A DNA stretch of 64,000 nucleotides from Microbacterium wangchenii (GCF_004564355.1 NZ_CP038266.1:2542001-2606000), one strand, 5' to 3'; positions 1 through 8,912 are shown, counted from the first letter of the stretch. Program-made: numbers and translations. Notes: generated from the letters alone by a model not told the origin.

Positions 1-2
1 TG

Positions 3-971
3 GTCTTCTCGTGGGTGGACGGATCGTCGACGGAGTTCCAGCGTCAGCGCGCCGCCCAGATGGACGGCTACGTCGTGGGCGACGGCGACGACTCGCCCGC
101 CCGGTTCCGCCAGATCGACGAACTGCGCTACGCACTGCGCAGCGTCCACATGTACGCGCCGTGGGTGCGACGGATCTTCATCGCGACCGACTCCCCGCGG
201 CCTGCCTGGCTCGCCGAGCACCCGAACGTGACCCTCGTGCGCAGCGAGGAGTTCTTCGCCGACACCGCCGTGCTGCCCACGCACAACTCCCACGCCGTCG
301 AGGCGCAGCTGCACCGCATCGAGGGGCTGGCAGAGCACTTCCTCTACAGCAACGACGACATGTTCTTCGGCCGCCCCGTGACCCCGGAGCTGTTCTTCAG
401 CGCCGGGGGCGTCAGCCGTTTCGTGGAGAGCGGCGTGCGCATCGGCACGGGCGCGCCGCATCCGGGGCGATCAGGGCACGACAACGGCCTGCGGGTGAAC
501 CGTGCGCTGCTGCAGGAGCGTTTCGGGCGTGTGATCACGCACGACCTGGAGCACTGCGCCGTACCGATGCGGCGCTCGGTCGCCGCTGAGCTGGAGCGCG
601 AGTTCGCCGCGGACTATGCCCGCACCGCGGCCAACCGCTTCCGCGCCGCCACCGACATCTCCGTCACCAACAGCCTGTACCACTACTACGCGCTGCTGAC
701 GGGGCGGGCCGTGGTCACGCGCGAGCCGCGCGTGCAGTACGTGCAGACCACGCAGCTGGACTCCCTGCGCACCATGGAGCGGCTCGTCACGCGACGCGAC
801 ACCGACATGTTCTGCCTCAACGACGGCAGCGTGCCCGAGATCCCGGAGGAGATGCGGGTGCGCGCCCTGCGCTCGTGCCTGGAGCGGGCCTTCCCGGTGC
901 GCGCGCCGTGGGAGCACCCCGACGTCAGCGCAGGACCGGCAGCGGAGCGGTCGGCGGCGCTGTCCGGCTGA
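3..971 (+). CDS. Stealth-family sugar-phosphate transferase, 5'-truncated
   Basis: Stealth proteins transfer hexose-1-phosphate in the synthesis of surface glycans (capsule or wall teichoic-acid-like polymers). The gene runs in from outside the window, and the visible reading frame begins VFSWVDGSS, which matches the conserved region 1 signature (WVDGS) of the family. Further conserved blocks follow: [14 protein letters not shown] near the start, HNSHAVEA, then [13 protein letters not shown], which carries the acidic metal/sugar-nucleotide motif. A later NDGS segment matches conserved region 4. About 322 residues are present and the N-terminus is missing. The last 47 bp overlap the convergent metallophosphoesterase gene. 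The family call is solid; the actual donor sugar and acceptor cannot be read from this fragment. Confidence 0.85.
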   Translation, partial: VFSWVDGSSTEFQRQRAAQMDGYVVGDGDDSPARFRQIDELRYALRSVHMYAPWVRRIFIATDSPRPAWLAEHPNVTLVRSEEFFADTAVLPTHNSHAVEAQLHRIEGLAEHFLYSNDDMFFGRPVTPELFFSAGGVSRFVESGVRIGTGAPHPGRSGHDNGLRVNRALLQERFGRVITHDLEHCAVPMRRSVAAELEREFAADYARTAANRFRAATDISVTNSLYHYYALLTGRAVVTREPRVQYVQTTQLDSLRTMERLVTRRDTDMFCLNDGSVPEIPEEMRVRALRSCLERAFPVRAPWEHPDVSAGPAAERSAALSG

Positions 972-1860
972 GGTCGGCCGAGGAGGTGGGCACTTCGATG
1001 CCCGCCTCGCGCAGGCGCACCGCGGAGGCGGCGGCGTCGACGTACTGCAGCGGCGGCGCATCCACCAGCGGCACGACCGAGTGCACGATCGTGTGGTCGT
1101 ACACGTGGATGAGGTTGAACCCCTGTGCCGCGTCGTGCGGACGCGTGCCGCCCACCGGCACGGTCAGATCCTGCGTGTAGCACGTGGCCGACGCGACCGA
1201 CACGGGGATGCCGGCGAAGGTGGCGAACGTGGAGTAGTGCAGGTGGCCGCCGATGATGGCGCGCACGTCGGTGCCCCGCAGCACGCGTGCCAGCCGCGCC
1301 TGGTCGCGCAGCTCCACGGTCGCGGCGAGGTCCAGCACGCTGGGCACCGGAGGATGGTGCAGCGCCAGGATCGTGCCGTGCGGGGCGGGGGTGGCGAGCA
1401 CGTCGGCCAGCCACCGCAGTTGCGCGTCGGAGACCTCCCCGTGGTGGGAGCCGGGCACCGTGGTGTCCAGCGTGACGATCCGCAGTCCGTCCACCTCGTC
1501 CACACGGTCCACGGGGGCGGTCGGGTCCGATTCGTCGCCCGGCATCAGCTGCGCCCGGAAGGCCGTGCGGTCATCGTGGTTGCCCATCACCCAGATGACC
1601 TTCGCGCCCAGGCGTGCGGCGAGCGGTTCGACCAGCTCCCGCACCCGCGCGTACGCCTCGCCCTCGCCGTGATCGGCCAGGTCGCCGGTGAACACCAGCG
1701 CGTCGGGGCGGACCCCGGAGGCTTCGATCGCCGTGAGCGCCCGGGCGAGGGAGGCCTCGCTGTCGATCGCGTCGTACAGACGTGATCCGAGGGCACGCAC
1801 GTGCGTGTCACTGAGATGGAGCAGGATGCGTTCGGCTTTCGGGTACTCGGCGTACCGCAT
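925..1860 (-). CDS. Metallophosphoesterase (CpdA-like calcineurin family)
   Basis: This is a binuclear-metal phosphoesterase of 311 residues, similar in layout to 3',5'-cyclic nucleotide phosphodiesterase CpdA. All metal-ligand motifs are present in order: DTH near residue 18, TGDLADH near residue 58, GNHD near residue 93, a HHPP segment near residue 170 and GGHLH near residue 202. The ATG at 1860 is preceded by AAGGGGAG at a good distance. It is followed downstream by an unrelated convergent gene that it overlaps. CpdA proteins hydrolyse cAMP, but many actinobacterial relatives act on other phosphodiesters, so the substrate is unproven. The fold and catalytic class are certain. Confidence 0.85.
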   Translation of the reverse strand: MRYAEYPKAERILLHLSDTHVRALGSRLYDAIDSEASLARALTAIEASGVRPDALVFTGDLADHGEGEAYARVRELVEPLAARLGAKVIWVMGNHDDRTAFRAQLMPGDESDPTAPVDRVDEVDGLRIVTLDTTVPGSHHGEVSDAQLRWLADVLATPAPHGTILALHHPPVPSVLDLAATVELRDQARLARVLRGTDVRAIIGGHLHYSTFATFAGIPVSVASATCYTQDLTVPVGGTRPHDAAQGFNLIHVYDHTIVHSVVPLVDAPPLQYVDAAASAVRLREAGIEVPTSSADLSRTAPPTAPLPVLR

Positions 1861-1924
1861 GACTCCCCTTCGCGCCGGCGGGTGCGGCGATCTGGTGTTC
1901 GGCTCTTGCGTTCCGCGTCAAATG

Positions 1925-1955
1925 TTACCGGCATGTTTCGGGAGCGGGCCGGTAA
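1925..1955. promoter_or_regulatory. 8-bp inverted repeat upstream of the metallophosphoesterase gene
   Basis: TTACCGGC (1925-1932) and GCCGGTAA (1948-1955) form perfect 8-bp arms separated by 15 bp. The site lies 65-95 bp upstream of the minus-strand start at 1860 and beside a TTGACG hexamer (complement of 1916-1921). It could bind a dimeric regulator, but no cognate gene is evident and chance cannot be excluded. Confidence 0.3.
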
Positions 1956-1981
1956 CGGGCGGGGAACGCGCCGTGAACGCG

Positions 1982-2842
1982 TCAGGAAGCGCCGCTGGCC
2001 GCCATCGCGCGCGCGACGCGGAGGAAGTCGTCGATCGACAGCTCCTCCCCGCGCGCCGTCGGCGCCACCCCGGCGCTCTCCAGCACCGCGGATGCGGCCG
2101 CCGACGAGCCCCCCAGCACCGCGGCGAGGGCCTGCCGCAGCATCTTGCGGCGCTGCTGGAACGCCGCATCCACGATCGCGAAGGTGCGGCGACGCTCCTC
2201 CTCGGTGCCGCGCGGCCGGGCGTCGCGGGAGAAGGCCACCAGCACCGAGTCGACGTTCGGCACCGGCCAGAAGACGTGACGCGACACCGTTCCGGCCAGC
2301 CGCCACGGTCCGTACCAGGCCGCCTTGGCGCTGGGCGAGCCGTACACCTTCGATCCGGGCGGGGCGGCCAGGCGCTCCCCCACCTCGGCCTGCACCATGA
2401 CGACCCCCCGCGTGAGAGCCGGGAACGTCTCCAGGAAGTGCAGCAGCACCGGCACCGAGACGTTGTACGGCAGATTGGCCACGAGCACGTCCGGTTCGCC
2501 GGGGAGCTCGGTGATGCGCAGGGCGTCGGCGCACACGACGGTGAGCGCCCCGTCGGTCACGCCGTGCTCGCGTGCCGTGGCCGGCAGGCGCTCGGCGAGA
2601 CGGGAGTCGATCTCCACGGCCACGACCTCCGCACCCTGCTCGAGCACCGCGAGGGTCAGCGATCCGAGGCCCGGGCCGATCTCCACGACCCGATCCTGCG
2701 GCGTGAGGGCGGCCACCTGCACGATCTTGCGGACGGTGTTGGCGTCGACGACGAAGTTCTGGCCCAGCTTCTTGGTGGGAACGACGTCCAGGTCCGCGGC
2801 GAGGCGGCGGATCTCGGTCGCGCCGAGGAGGGAGATGGGCAT
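1982..2842 (-). CDS. rsmA: 16S rRNA dimethyladenosine transferase RsmA (KsgA)
   Basis: RsmA dimethylates A1518 and A1519 of 16S rRNA late in 30S assembly, using S-adenosylmethionine. The 286-residue protein has the hallmark KKLGQNF at residues 24-30, the SAM-binding motif EIGPGLGS at about 54-61, the acidic SAM-ribose motif AVEID at about 75-79, and the adenine-N6 catalytic motif NLPYNV at 123-128. Length and motif order are normal for the family. It is transcribed away from the divergent sugar porter. The ATG at 2842 follows a GAAGGGAT-like stretch. Identification is certain. Confidence 0.97.
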   Translation of the reverse strand: MPISLLGATEIRRLAADLDVVPTKKLGQNFVVDANTVRKIVQVAALTPQDRVVEIGPGLGSLTLAVLEQGAEVVAVEIDSRLAERLPATAREHGVTDGALTVVCADALRITELPGEPDVLVANLPYNVSVPVLLHFLETFPALTRGVVMVQAEVGERLAAPPGSKVYGSPSAKAAWYGPWRLAGTVSRHVFWPVPNVDSVLVAFSRDARPRGTEEERRRTFAIVDAAFQQRRKMLRQALAAVLGGSSAAASAVLESAGVAPTARGEELSIDDFLRVARAMAASGAS

Positions 2843-2913
2843 CCCTTCACTGTAGCCAGCCGCCGATGCAAGGCCTCATCCGCGACGAGGGCGCGAGGTA
2901 TACGGTGGCCCCC

Positions 2914-4371
2914 ATGAGCAAAACCGGCACCATCCCGGCAGACGCCTTCTCGATGCGCAGCCCCTTCGGGCGCCGCGCGGTGGGACTGTCCGTGGCCGCC
3001 GCCGTGGGCGGGTTCCTGTTCGGATTCGACTCCTCGGTCATCAACGGCGCCGTGGACTCCATCGAGGGCAACTTCGGGCTTTCCGACTTCCTCACCGGGC
3101 TCGTCGTCGCCGTCGCGCTGCTGGGCTGTGTGGCGGGCGCGATCCTCGCCGGCGCACTGTCCGATCGCTTCGGGCGGCTGAAGGTCATGATGCTCGGCGC
3201 GGTGCTGTTCCTGGTCTCCTCCGTCGGGTCGGGACTGACTTTCAGCGTCCCCGATCTCATCGTGTGGCGCGTCATCGGTGGCCTGGGCATCGGCATCGCC
3301 TCGGTCGTCGCGCCCGCCTACATCGCCGAGATCGCGCCGCGGCAGATCCGCGGCAGCCTCGCGTCGCTGCAGCAGCTGGCGATCACGCTCGGCATCTTCG
3401 CGGCGCTCCTCTCCGACGCCCTGTTGGCGAACGCCGCCGGCGGCGCATCGCAGCAGTTGTGGCTGGGCATGGAGGCGTGGCGATGGATGTTCCTCGTCGG
3501 CGTCGTGCCGGCGGCGGTGTACGGCATCCTGGCGTTCCTGGTGCCGGAGTCACCGCGCTATCTCATCGCGAAGGGCCGCTTCGACGAGGCGAAGGAGATC
3601 TTCTCCCGCCTGGTGCCACCGGCCGACCTCGACAAGACGATGAACGAGCTCACGCATGCGATCGAGTCCGACCGCGCCAATTCGGGCGTGAGTCTGCGCG
3701 GCAAGTCGCTGGGCCTGCAGCCGATCGTGTGGATCGGCATCATCCTCTCGGTGTTCCAGCAGTTCGTCGGGATCAACGTGATCTTCTACTACTCCACGAC
3801 GCTGTGGAAGGCGGTCGGGTTCGACGAGAGCAACGCGCTGCTGGTGAGCGTCATCACGTCGGTGACGAACGTGCTGGTGACCCTCATCGCGATCTGGCTC
3901 GTCGACCGCGTGGGACGCAAGCCGATCCTGATGACCGGCTCGGTCATCATGACCCTGTCGCTGGGCACGATGGCCCTGGCCTTCTCGTTCGCAGAGGGGT
4001 CGGGCGAGGACGTCTCCCTGCCGGGCGCGTGGGGGCCCATCGCGCTGGTGGCGGCGAACCTGTTCGTCGTCGGATTCGGCGCCTCCTGGGGCCCGCTCGT
4101 GTGGGTGCTGCTGGGCGAGATCTTCCCCAGCCGCATCCGCGGCAAGGCGCTGGGCGTGGCCGCCGCCGCGCAGTGGCTGGCGAACTTCGCGATCACCGTG
4201 TCGTTCCCGCCGATGTCGGGCTGGTCGCTGCCGCTCACCTACGGCATGTACGCCTTCTTCGCGGCGCTGTCGTTCCTGTACGTGTGGTGGAAGATCCCCG
4301 AGACCAAGGGCATGGAACTCGAGCAGACCGAGACCCTGTTCGTGCAGAAGCCCAAGCCCGCGAAGGGCTGA
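2914..4371 (+). CDS. MFS sugar porter (sugar:H+ symporter type)
   Basis: This 485-residue membrane transporter belongs to the sugar porter branch of the major facilitator superfamily (relatives include XylE, GalP and AraE). Diagnostic features are GFLFGFDSSVINGA in helix 1, DRFGR in the helix 2-3 loop, PESPRYL before the central loop, QQFVGINVIFYYS in helix 7, DRVGRK in the helix 8-9 loop and PETKG near the C-terminus. I chose the ATG at 2914; an in-frame ATG at 2866 would add 16 residues unlike the family. A TATACG -10-like box at 2899-2904 lies about 10 nt upstream of ATG 2914, so the mRNA may be leaderless. The exact sugar is unknown, but the strong sugar-uptake theme of the window fits a monosaccharide or inositol. 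Confidence 0.9.
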   Translation: MSKTGTIPADAFSMRSPFGRRAVGLSVAAAVGGFLFGFDSSVINGAVDSIEGNFGLSDFLTGLVVAVALLGCVAGAILAGALSDRFGRLKVMMLGAVLFLVSSVGSGLTFSVPDLIVWRVIGGLGIGIASVVAPAYIAEIAPRQIRGSLASLQQLAITLGIFAALLSDALLANAAGGASQQLWLGMEAWRWMFLVGVVPAAVYGILAFLVPESPRYLIAKGRFDEAKEIFSRLVPPADLDKTMNELTHAIESDRANSGVSLRGKSLGLQPIVWIGIILSVFQQFVGINVIFYYSTTLWKAVGFDESNALLVSVITSVTNVLVTLIAIWLVDRVGRKPILMTGSVIMTLSLGTMALAFSFAEGSGEDVSLPGAWGPIALVAANLFVVGFGASWGPLVWVLLGEIFPSRIRGKALGVAAAAQWLANFAITVSFPPMSGWSLPLTYGMYAFFAALSFLYVWWKIPETKGMELEQTETLFVQKPKPAKG

Positions 4372-4395
4372 GCCGCGAGCCGGCCCCACCCCTGG

Positions 4396-4470
4396 TCCGC
4401 GAGACTGCAGCGCACCGGCGAGACCGCGACATAATGCCGCGGTCTCGCCGGTGGCGTGCAGTGTCGCGGA
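4396..4470. repeat. PAL-A copy 1, 75-bp nested palindrome
   Basis: Two 33-nt arms (4396-4428 and 4438-4470) flank the 9-nt loop ACATAATGC. Each arm itself holds the heptamer GCGAGAC twice, at 4399-4405 and 4418-4424, with inverted copies on the right arm. The element lies between the convergent sugar porter and SDR genes, so its RNA would form a long hairpin usable as a terminator from either side. A second copy with the same length, loop and orientation lies at 6334-6408. Confidence 0.9.
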
Positions 4471-4501
4471 GAGGACGCCGGCGGGCCGGGACGGCCGGAT
4501 G

Positions 4502-5269
4502 CTAGAGCAGGGTCCCGCCGGAGACCTCGATGCGTTCGGCCGTCATCCAGCGCAGCTCGCTGGCGGCGAGGGCCGCGATGGCATCGGCGATCTCATCGGG
4601 CCGGCCCACGCGACCGAGCGCGGTGTGGGCCGCCAGGCTGCTGCGCAGTTCGGGGTCGTCCCGCATGGCGCCGCCGTTGAAGTCGGTGGCCGTCGGGCCG
4701 GGGGCGATGCTGTTGATGCGGATGCCGCGGGGTCCGAGCTCCACGGCCAGGCTCCGGGTGAGAGCCTCCACCGCCGTCTTCGACGCCGCGTAGAGCGAGG
4801 TTCCGGGGCTGACGTGGCGGGTGAGGGAGGTGGATACGTTGATGATGCGACCGCCCTCGCCGATGTGGGGTGCCAGTGCCTGGATGAGGAAGAACGTGCC
4901 GCGCAGGTTCGTTCCGATGACGGCGTCGAAATCCGCCACGGTGGCGTCTTCGAGTCGGCCGAACAGCCCGATCCCGGCGTTGTTCACCAGCACGTCGATG
5001 CCGGAACGCCCCCACCGTTCGTCGATATCGCGCCGCAGCGAGGCCGTGAAATCGGCGAAGGAAGCGACATCCGCCAGGTCGAGACGCGCAGCGATGGCCT
5101 CGCCGCTCTCGGCGCGGATGTCCTCCACGGCGCCGGATGCCTCGTCGGCATCGCCCCGGTAGGTGAGGACCACGGCGAGCCCCCGCTGAGCGAGGGCGCG
5201 GGCGGTTGCTCGGCCGAGGCCCCGGTTGCCCCCGGTGACGACGGCGATTCGAGGGAGGTTCTCGGTCAT
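4502..5269 (-). CDS. SDR-family NAD(P)-dependent oxidoreductase
   Basis: A classical short-chain dehydrogenase/reductase of 255 residues. The cofactor motif TGGNRGLGRA is at about residues 11-20, the NNAG motif lies mid-protein, and the catalytic Tyr/Lys are in YAASK. The C-terminal part (PGPTATDF) is typical of 3-oxoacyl-ACP-reductase-like enzymes. The ATG at 5269 overlaps the TGA of the upstream reductase gene (ATGA at 5266-5269), so the two are translationally coupled. An extended start at 5323 would lie inside the upstream gene and is not needed. With the divergent TetR gene this forms a small inducible redox module. The substrate is unknown. Confidence 0.85.
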   Translation of the reverse strand: MTENLPRIAVVTGGNRGLGRATARALAQRGLAVVLTYRGDADEASGAVEDIRAESGEAIAARLDLADVASFADFTASLRRDIDERWGRSGIDVLVNNAGIGLFGRLEDATVADFDAVIGTNLRGTFFLIQALAPHIGEGGRIINVSTSLTRHVSPGTSLYAASKTAVEALTRSLAVELGPRGIRINSIAPGPTATDFNGGAMRDDPELRSSLAAHTALGRVGRPDEIADAIAALAASELRWMTAERIEVSGGTLL

Positions 5270-5691
5270 TCGGAGTCGCCTTCCGGGAACTCCACGCTGA
5301 CGAGCGGACTCCCTTGCATCCATTCGTCGAGCGATGCGACCGGCTGCGGGATGCCGGCCGGGTTCCAGGGCTGGTTGAGGTCGGCGATGATCGCGGTGAA
5401 CACGGCCTCCCGTCGGGCGGGATCGAGCACCGGAGTGCCCACTGCCGGCAGATCAGCCCGCACCCCGTTCTTGAGATGGAACACGAAGGCGGGGTTCGCC
5501 ACGATGTTCGCGTACCAGCTGCGGCGCGCCGGCGTGGTGGAGAGGTAGATGCGCCCGCCGACCCGGTAGAACCACACCTCGATGCGCCGCGGCCTGCCGG
5601 TGCGCGCGCCGGTCGTGGTGATGTCGATCGTGCGCTCGCGAGCGCCTGAAGCCGGGGTGATCGCCAGGGCCCGTTCGATTCGAGGTTCCAT
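5266..5691 (-). CDS. Nitroreductase/quinone reductase-like F420-binding split-barrel protein
   Basis: A 141-residue protein resembling the deazaflavin (F420)-dependent nitroreductase family (DUF385/Ddn-like). Features that fit are TTTGARTGRPRR at about residues 25-36, the strand with WFYRVGGRIYL, and RSWYANIVANP, which in relatives contacts the cofactor. It is short but complete. The ATG at 5691 is preceded by AGGAGCAGG. It is the first gene of a two-gene operon with the SDR protein and is divergent from a TetR gene whose probable operator covers its promoter. Relatives reduce quinones or nitro compounds; that role here is inference. Confidence 0.7.
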   Translation of the reverse strand: MEPRIERALAITPASGARERTIDITTTGARTGRPRRIEVWFYRVGGRIYLSTTPARRSWYANIVANPAFVFHLKNGVRADLPAVGTPVLDPARREAVFTAIIADLNQPWNPAGIPQPVASLDEWMQGSPLVSVEFPEGDSE

Positions 5692-5699
5692 CCTGCTCC

Positions 5700-5721
5700 T
5701 AAGTAAGTATCGCTTTACTTA
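5700..5721. promoter_or_regulatory. Probable TetR operator between divergent promoters
   Basis: TAAGTAA (5700-5706) and TTACTTA (5715-5721) are perfect 7-bp inverted arms with an 8-bp spacer. They are AT-rich in a 70% GC background and lie in the 87-bp gap between the reductase/SDR operon and the TetR gene. A minus-strand -10-like GATACT (complement of 5706-5711) lies inside the site. Binding by the adjacent TetR protein is the natural inference. Confidence 0.7.
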
Positions 5722-5778
5722 TACACTAGACGCGGGATGGGGTCGCGGCAAGCGGCGGCACGGAAGGAAGGAGTGGTC

Positions 5779-6321
5779 ATGGGGCAGCGGGACGCGAGCG
5801 CGACTCGCGCGCGGATCCTCTCGGCCGCGGTGGCGGAGTTCGCAGCCCATGGCTACTCGGGCGGCAGGGTCGAGCGCATCGCGAAGGAAGCCGAGAGCAA
5901 TGTGCGCATGATCTACGCGTACTTCGGCAACAAGAGCGGGCTCTTCGACGCGGCGCTGTCGGACGCGATCGTGCGGATGGCGGAGGAGGTGCCCCCTCAG
6001 CCGTCCGATCTGCCGGGGTGGGTGGGCGACCTCTTCGATTTCCATCAGCGTCGCCCCGAGGTGCTGCGCATCTGCCTCTGGGCTCAGCTCGAGAGGCCTG
6101 ACGCCGCCTCAGAGCCGCTCGAGACCTACCTCGCGAAGGTCGAGTCCGTGCAGCCGCAGGCGCCGACGGCCATCGGCGCGGTGAATCTCCTCGTCATCAT
6201 CTACGCCGTCGCGCAGGCCTGGCAGCTCGCGCCGATCGGCCTCCTGGCGGCCGACGCGCACGCCGACACCGACACGAGGCGCGCCGCCGCGGTCGAAGCG
6301 GTCACCCGCATCCTCGCCTGA
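5779..6321 (+). CDS. TetR/AcrR-family transcriptional regulator
   Basis: A 180-residue dimeric repressor. The N-terminal helix-turn-helix is clear: RARILSAAVAEFAAHGYSGG, then RVERIAKEAE and the recognition segment VRMIYAYFGNKSGLF. The remainder is the variable ligand-binding domain. I chose the ATG at 5779 because GGAAGGAG lies just upstream; an in-frame ATG at 5737 lacks such a site and would add 14 residues. It is divergent from the reductase/SDR operon with a palindromic operator between them, so it probably represses both directions until a small ligand binds. The ligand is unknown. Confidence 0.88.
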   Translation: MGQRDASATRARILSAAVAEFAAHGYSGGRVERIAKEAESNVRMIYAYFGNKSGLFDAALSDAIVRMAEEVPPQPSDLPGWVGDLFDFHQRRPEVLRICLWAQLERPDAASEPLETYLAKVESVQPQAPTAIGAVNLLVIIYAVAQAWQLAPIGLLAADAHADTDTRRAAAVEAVTRILA

Positions 6322-6333
6322 CCCCGCCCCCGG

Positions 6334-6408
6334 TCCGCGAGACTGCAGCCCACCGGCGAGACCGCGACATAATGCCGCGGTCTCGCCGGTGGCGTGCAGT
6401 CTCGCGGA
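6334..6408. repeat. PAL-A copy 2, 75-bp nested palindrome
   Basis: This is the same element as at 4396-4470, in the same orientation and with the same loop ACATAATGC, and only a few substitutions. The outer right arm here reads GTCTCGCGGA, which restores pairing that copy 1 lost at one base. It lies between the convergent TetR and tatD genes. The two copies bracket the SDR/reductase/TetR module. Confidence 0.9.
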
Positions 6409-6423
6409 CGGAGGGAGCCCGGA

Positions 6424-7326
6424 TCAGTCGAACGAGCCGTAGACCGCGGTGGTGGTCGCGGCCAGCTGCGCGCAGAACTCGTCGAGGTCGACGCCCATCT
6501 CGGCTGCCATGAAGCGCACCGTGACCGGGATCAGGTACGGGGCGTTGGGGCGCCCGCGCAGCGGCGTGGGCGTGAGGAACGGAGCATCCGTCTCCACCAG
6601 GATGCGATCGCGCGGCGTCACCGCGAGGGCGTCACGCAGGTTCTGTGCATTCTTGAACGTCACGTTGCCGGCGAAGGAGAGGTAGTACCCGCGCTCGGCG
6701 GCGATGCGCGCCATCGCCTCGTCGCCGGAGAAGCAGTGGAACACCGTGCGCTCCGGCGCACCCACGCGCTCCAGCGTCTCCAGCACCGCGTCGTGGGCGT
6801 CGCGATCGTGGATCTGCATCGCGATCCCGTGCTTCTTCGCCAGCGCGATGTGCGCCTCGAACGAGCGGAACTGCGCCGGGAGCCCCGCCTCGTCGGTGCG
6901 GAAGAAGTCCAGCCCCGTCTCGCCGATCGCCCGGACGCGCGGCTGCGCGGCCAGCTCGTCGATGACGGCGATCGCCGCGTCCAGCTCCCCCGCCTCCGCA
7001 TATGCCGGCGCCTCGTTCGGGTGGATCGCGACGGCGGCGAGCACACGGGGGTGGGATGCGGCGGCCCACGCCGACCACCGCGACGACGCCACATCGCCCC
7101 CTGCCTGCACGACCCCGTGCACGCCGACGGCGACGGCGCGCTCGAGCTGTTCGTCCAGGGAGAGCCCGGCCTCGCCGTCTTCGATCTCGAGGTGCGCGTG
7201 GTTGTCGTACACCGCGACCGGGAGTGCGTCGGGGGGCTCGGGGTAGCTCACCTCGCGCGTCCCCTTCTCGCGCTGGCGGACGTACTGCGAGGGGTCGGCG
7301 GGCAGAGGCGGGCGGGACGCGGACAT
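6424..7326 (-). CDS. tatD: TatD-family metal-dependent DNase
   Basis: TatD proteins are TIM-barrel hydrolases with DNase activity, used in DNA repair and degradation. The 300-residue protein has the metal-binding HAHLE after VYDN, the AIHPNEA segment, GETGLDFFR (carrying the conserved Glu), a QIHDRDA strand, HCFSGD and ETDAPFL near the C-terminus, all in family order. The ATG at 7326 lies 8 nt downstream of the metG stop, so it is the second gene of a metG-tatD operon, a common actinobacterial arrangement. No strong Shine-Dalgarno is visible, and coupling to metG translation is likely. Identification is secure; the exact physiological substrate is less so. Confidence 0.92.
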   Translation of the reverse strand: MSASRPPLPADPSQYVRQREKGTREVSYPEPPDALPVAVYDNHAHLEIEDGEAGLSLDEQLERAVAVGVHGVVQAGGDVASSRWSAWAAASHPRVLAAVAIHPNEAPAYAEAGELDAAIAVIDELAAQPRVRAIGETGLDFFRTDEAGLPAQFRSFEAHIALAKKHGIAMQIHDRDAHDAVLETLERVGAPERTVFHCFSGDEAMARIAAERGYYLSFAGNVTFKNAQNLRDALAVTPRDRILVETDAPFLTPTPLRGRPNAPYLIPVTVRFMAAEMGVDLDEFCAQLAATTTAVYGSFD

Positions 7327-7334
7327 CGGCGGGG

Positions 7335-8912
7335 TCAGGCGGTCTGCTCGACGCGCGGGAACAGCGGCGCCAGGCCGTTGACCGACGTGCCCGGGCGCAG
7401 GACGCCCCATCCGCCGGCCTCGCGCAGCGGCTGGTCCTGGAGACGTCCAAGCGTCTCGGCCGCGCCGAGGGCGATCCACAGCTTCTCCGTCGCCTCCGGC
7501 ATCACCGGCGACAGCAGCACCGCGAGGGCGCGCAGGCCCTCCGCCGCGGTGTAGAGCACCGTACCCAGGCGCGTGCGCTGTGCGTCGTCCTTCGCGAGGG
7601 CCCACGGCTCGTTCTCGGTGATGTAGCCGTTCAGCTCCGTCACGATCGTCCAGATGGCGTGGATGGCCTCGTCGATGCGGAACCGCTCCATCGCCGCGTC
7701 CGCGGCGGCCGCGGCATCGGCCACGACGGCCTGGATGCGGCGGTCGGCCTCGGTGTACTCCCCCGGCGGCGGGACGATGCCCTCGTAGTACCGCTCGATC
7801 ATCGCCACGGTGCGCGAGGCGAGGTTGCCGAAGCCGTTGGCGAGCTCGGCCTGGTAGCGGGCGGAGAGGTCCTCCCACGAGAACGATCCGTCCTGCCCGA
7901 ACGCGATGGCCGAGAGGAAGTAGAACCGGTAGGCGTCGGAGCCGAACACGTCGGTGATCTCGGTGGGCGCGATGCCGGTGAGCTTGGACTTCGACATCTT
8001 CTCGCCCCCCACGAGCAGCCAGCCGTGCGCGAAGACGCCGCGCGGCACCTCCAGGCCCGCCGCCATCAGCATCGCGGGCCAGATCACGGCGTGGAAGCGC
8101 AGGATGTCCTTGCCCACGACGTGGTACGCCGGCCAGCGCCGGGCGAACTGCTCCGGATCGGTGCCGTAGCCCACCGCGGTGGCGTAGTTCAGCAGCGCGT
8201 CGACCCACACGTAGATGACGTGCGAATCGTCCCACGGCACCCGGATGCCCCAGTCGAACGTCGAGCGCGAGATCGAGAGGTCCTTCAGGCCGTTCTTGAC
8301 GAAGGAGATCACTTCGTTGCGCGCCGAGTCCGGGCGCAGGAAGTCGGGCTCGTTCTTGTACAGCTCGAGCAGCTTGTCCTGGAACTCGCTGAGCTTGAAG
8401 AAGTAGTTCTTCTCCTGCAGCAGCTCCAGCGGCTTGGAGTGGATCACGCAGACCTTCAGGCCCTCGAAGGCTCCCGTGCCGTCGACGATCTCCGACTCCG
8501 GCTTGAACTCCTCGCAACCGACGCAGTACAGCGCCTCGTACTCCCCGGCGTAGATGTACCCGGCGTCGTAGAGCGTCTGGAAGAACACCTGCACGTTGCG
8601 CTCGTGGCGCTCCTGGGTGGTGCGGATGAAGTCGTCGTTGGCGACGTCGAGGGTCTCCAGCAGCGGGAACCACGACTCGCTCACGAGCTTGTCGACCCAC
8701 TGCTGCGGCGTCACGCCGTTCGCGGCGGCCGCGCGCAGCATCTTCTGGCCGTGCTCGTCGGTGCCGGTGAGCATCCACGTGTCGTCGCCGCTCTGCCGGT
8801 GCCAGCGCGCGAGGGTGTCCACGGCCACGGTCGTGTATCCGTGGCCGATGTGGGGCACGTCGCTCGGGTAGTAGATCGGCGTCGTGATGTAGAAGGATCG
8901 GCCGGTGCTCAC
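7335..8912 (-). CDS. metG: Methionyl-tRNA synthetase
   Basis: This enzyme charges tRNA-Met with methionine. The 525-residue protein carries the class I motifs HIGH at residues 21-24 and KMSKS at about 305, plus the connective-peptide segment ALYCVGCEEF, which keeps only one CxxC pair. There is no C-terminal tRNA-binding extension, as in the shorter actinobacterial form. Translation starts at GTG 8912. A TAGAAT -10-like box (complement of 8922-8927) lies about 9 nt upstream with no ribosome-binding site, which suggests a leaderless transcript. It is followed by tatD. Confidence 0.97.
   Translation of the reverse strand: MSTGRSFYITTPIYYPSDVPHIGHGYTTVAVDTLARWHRQSGDDTWMLTGTDEHGQKMLRAAAANGVTPQQWVDKLVSESWFPLLETLDVANDDFIRTTQERHERNVQVFFQTLYDAGYIYAGEYEALYCVGCEEFKPESEIVDGTGAFEGLKVCVIHSKPLELLQEKNYFFKLSEFQDKLLELYKNEPDFLRPDSARNEVISFVKNGLKDLSISRSTFDWGIRVPWDDSHVIYVWVDALLNYATAVGYGTDPEQFARRWPAYHVVGKDILRFHAVIWPAMLMAAGLEVPRGVFAHGWLLVGGEKMSKSKLTGIAPTEITDVFGSDAYRFYFLSAIAFGQDGSFSWEDLSARYQAELANGFGNLASRTVAMIERYYEGIVPPPGEYTEADRRIQAVVADAAAAADAAMERFRIDEAIHAIWTIVTELNGYITENEPWALAKDDAQRTRLGTVLYTAAEGLRALAVLLSPVMPEATEKLWIALGAAETLGRLQDQPLREAGGWGVLRPGTSVNGLAPLFPRVEQTA

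Noticed and set aside
471-1061. A minus-strand frame overlapping the Stealth and phosphoesterase genes.
   Set aside because: It is Arg/Pro-rich, overlaps two confident genes and has no domain.
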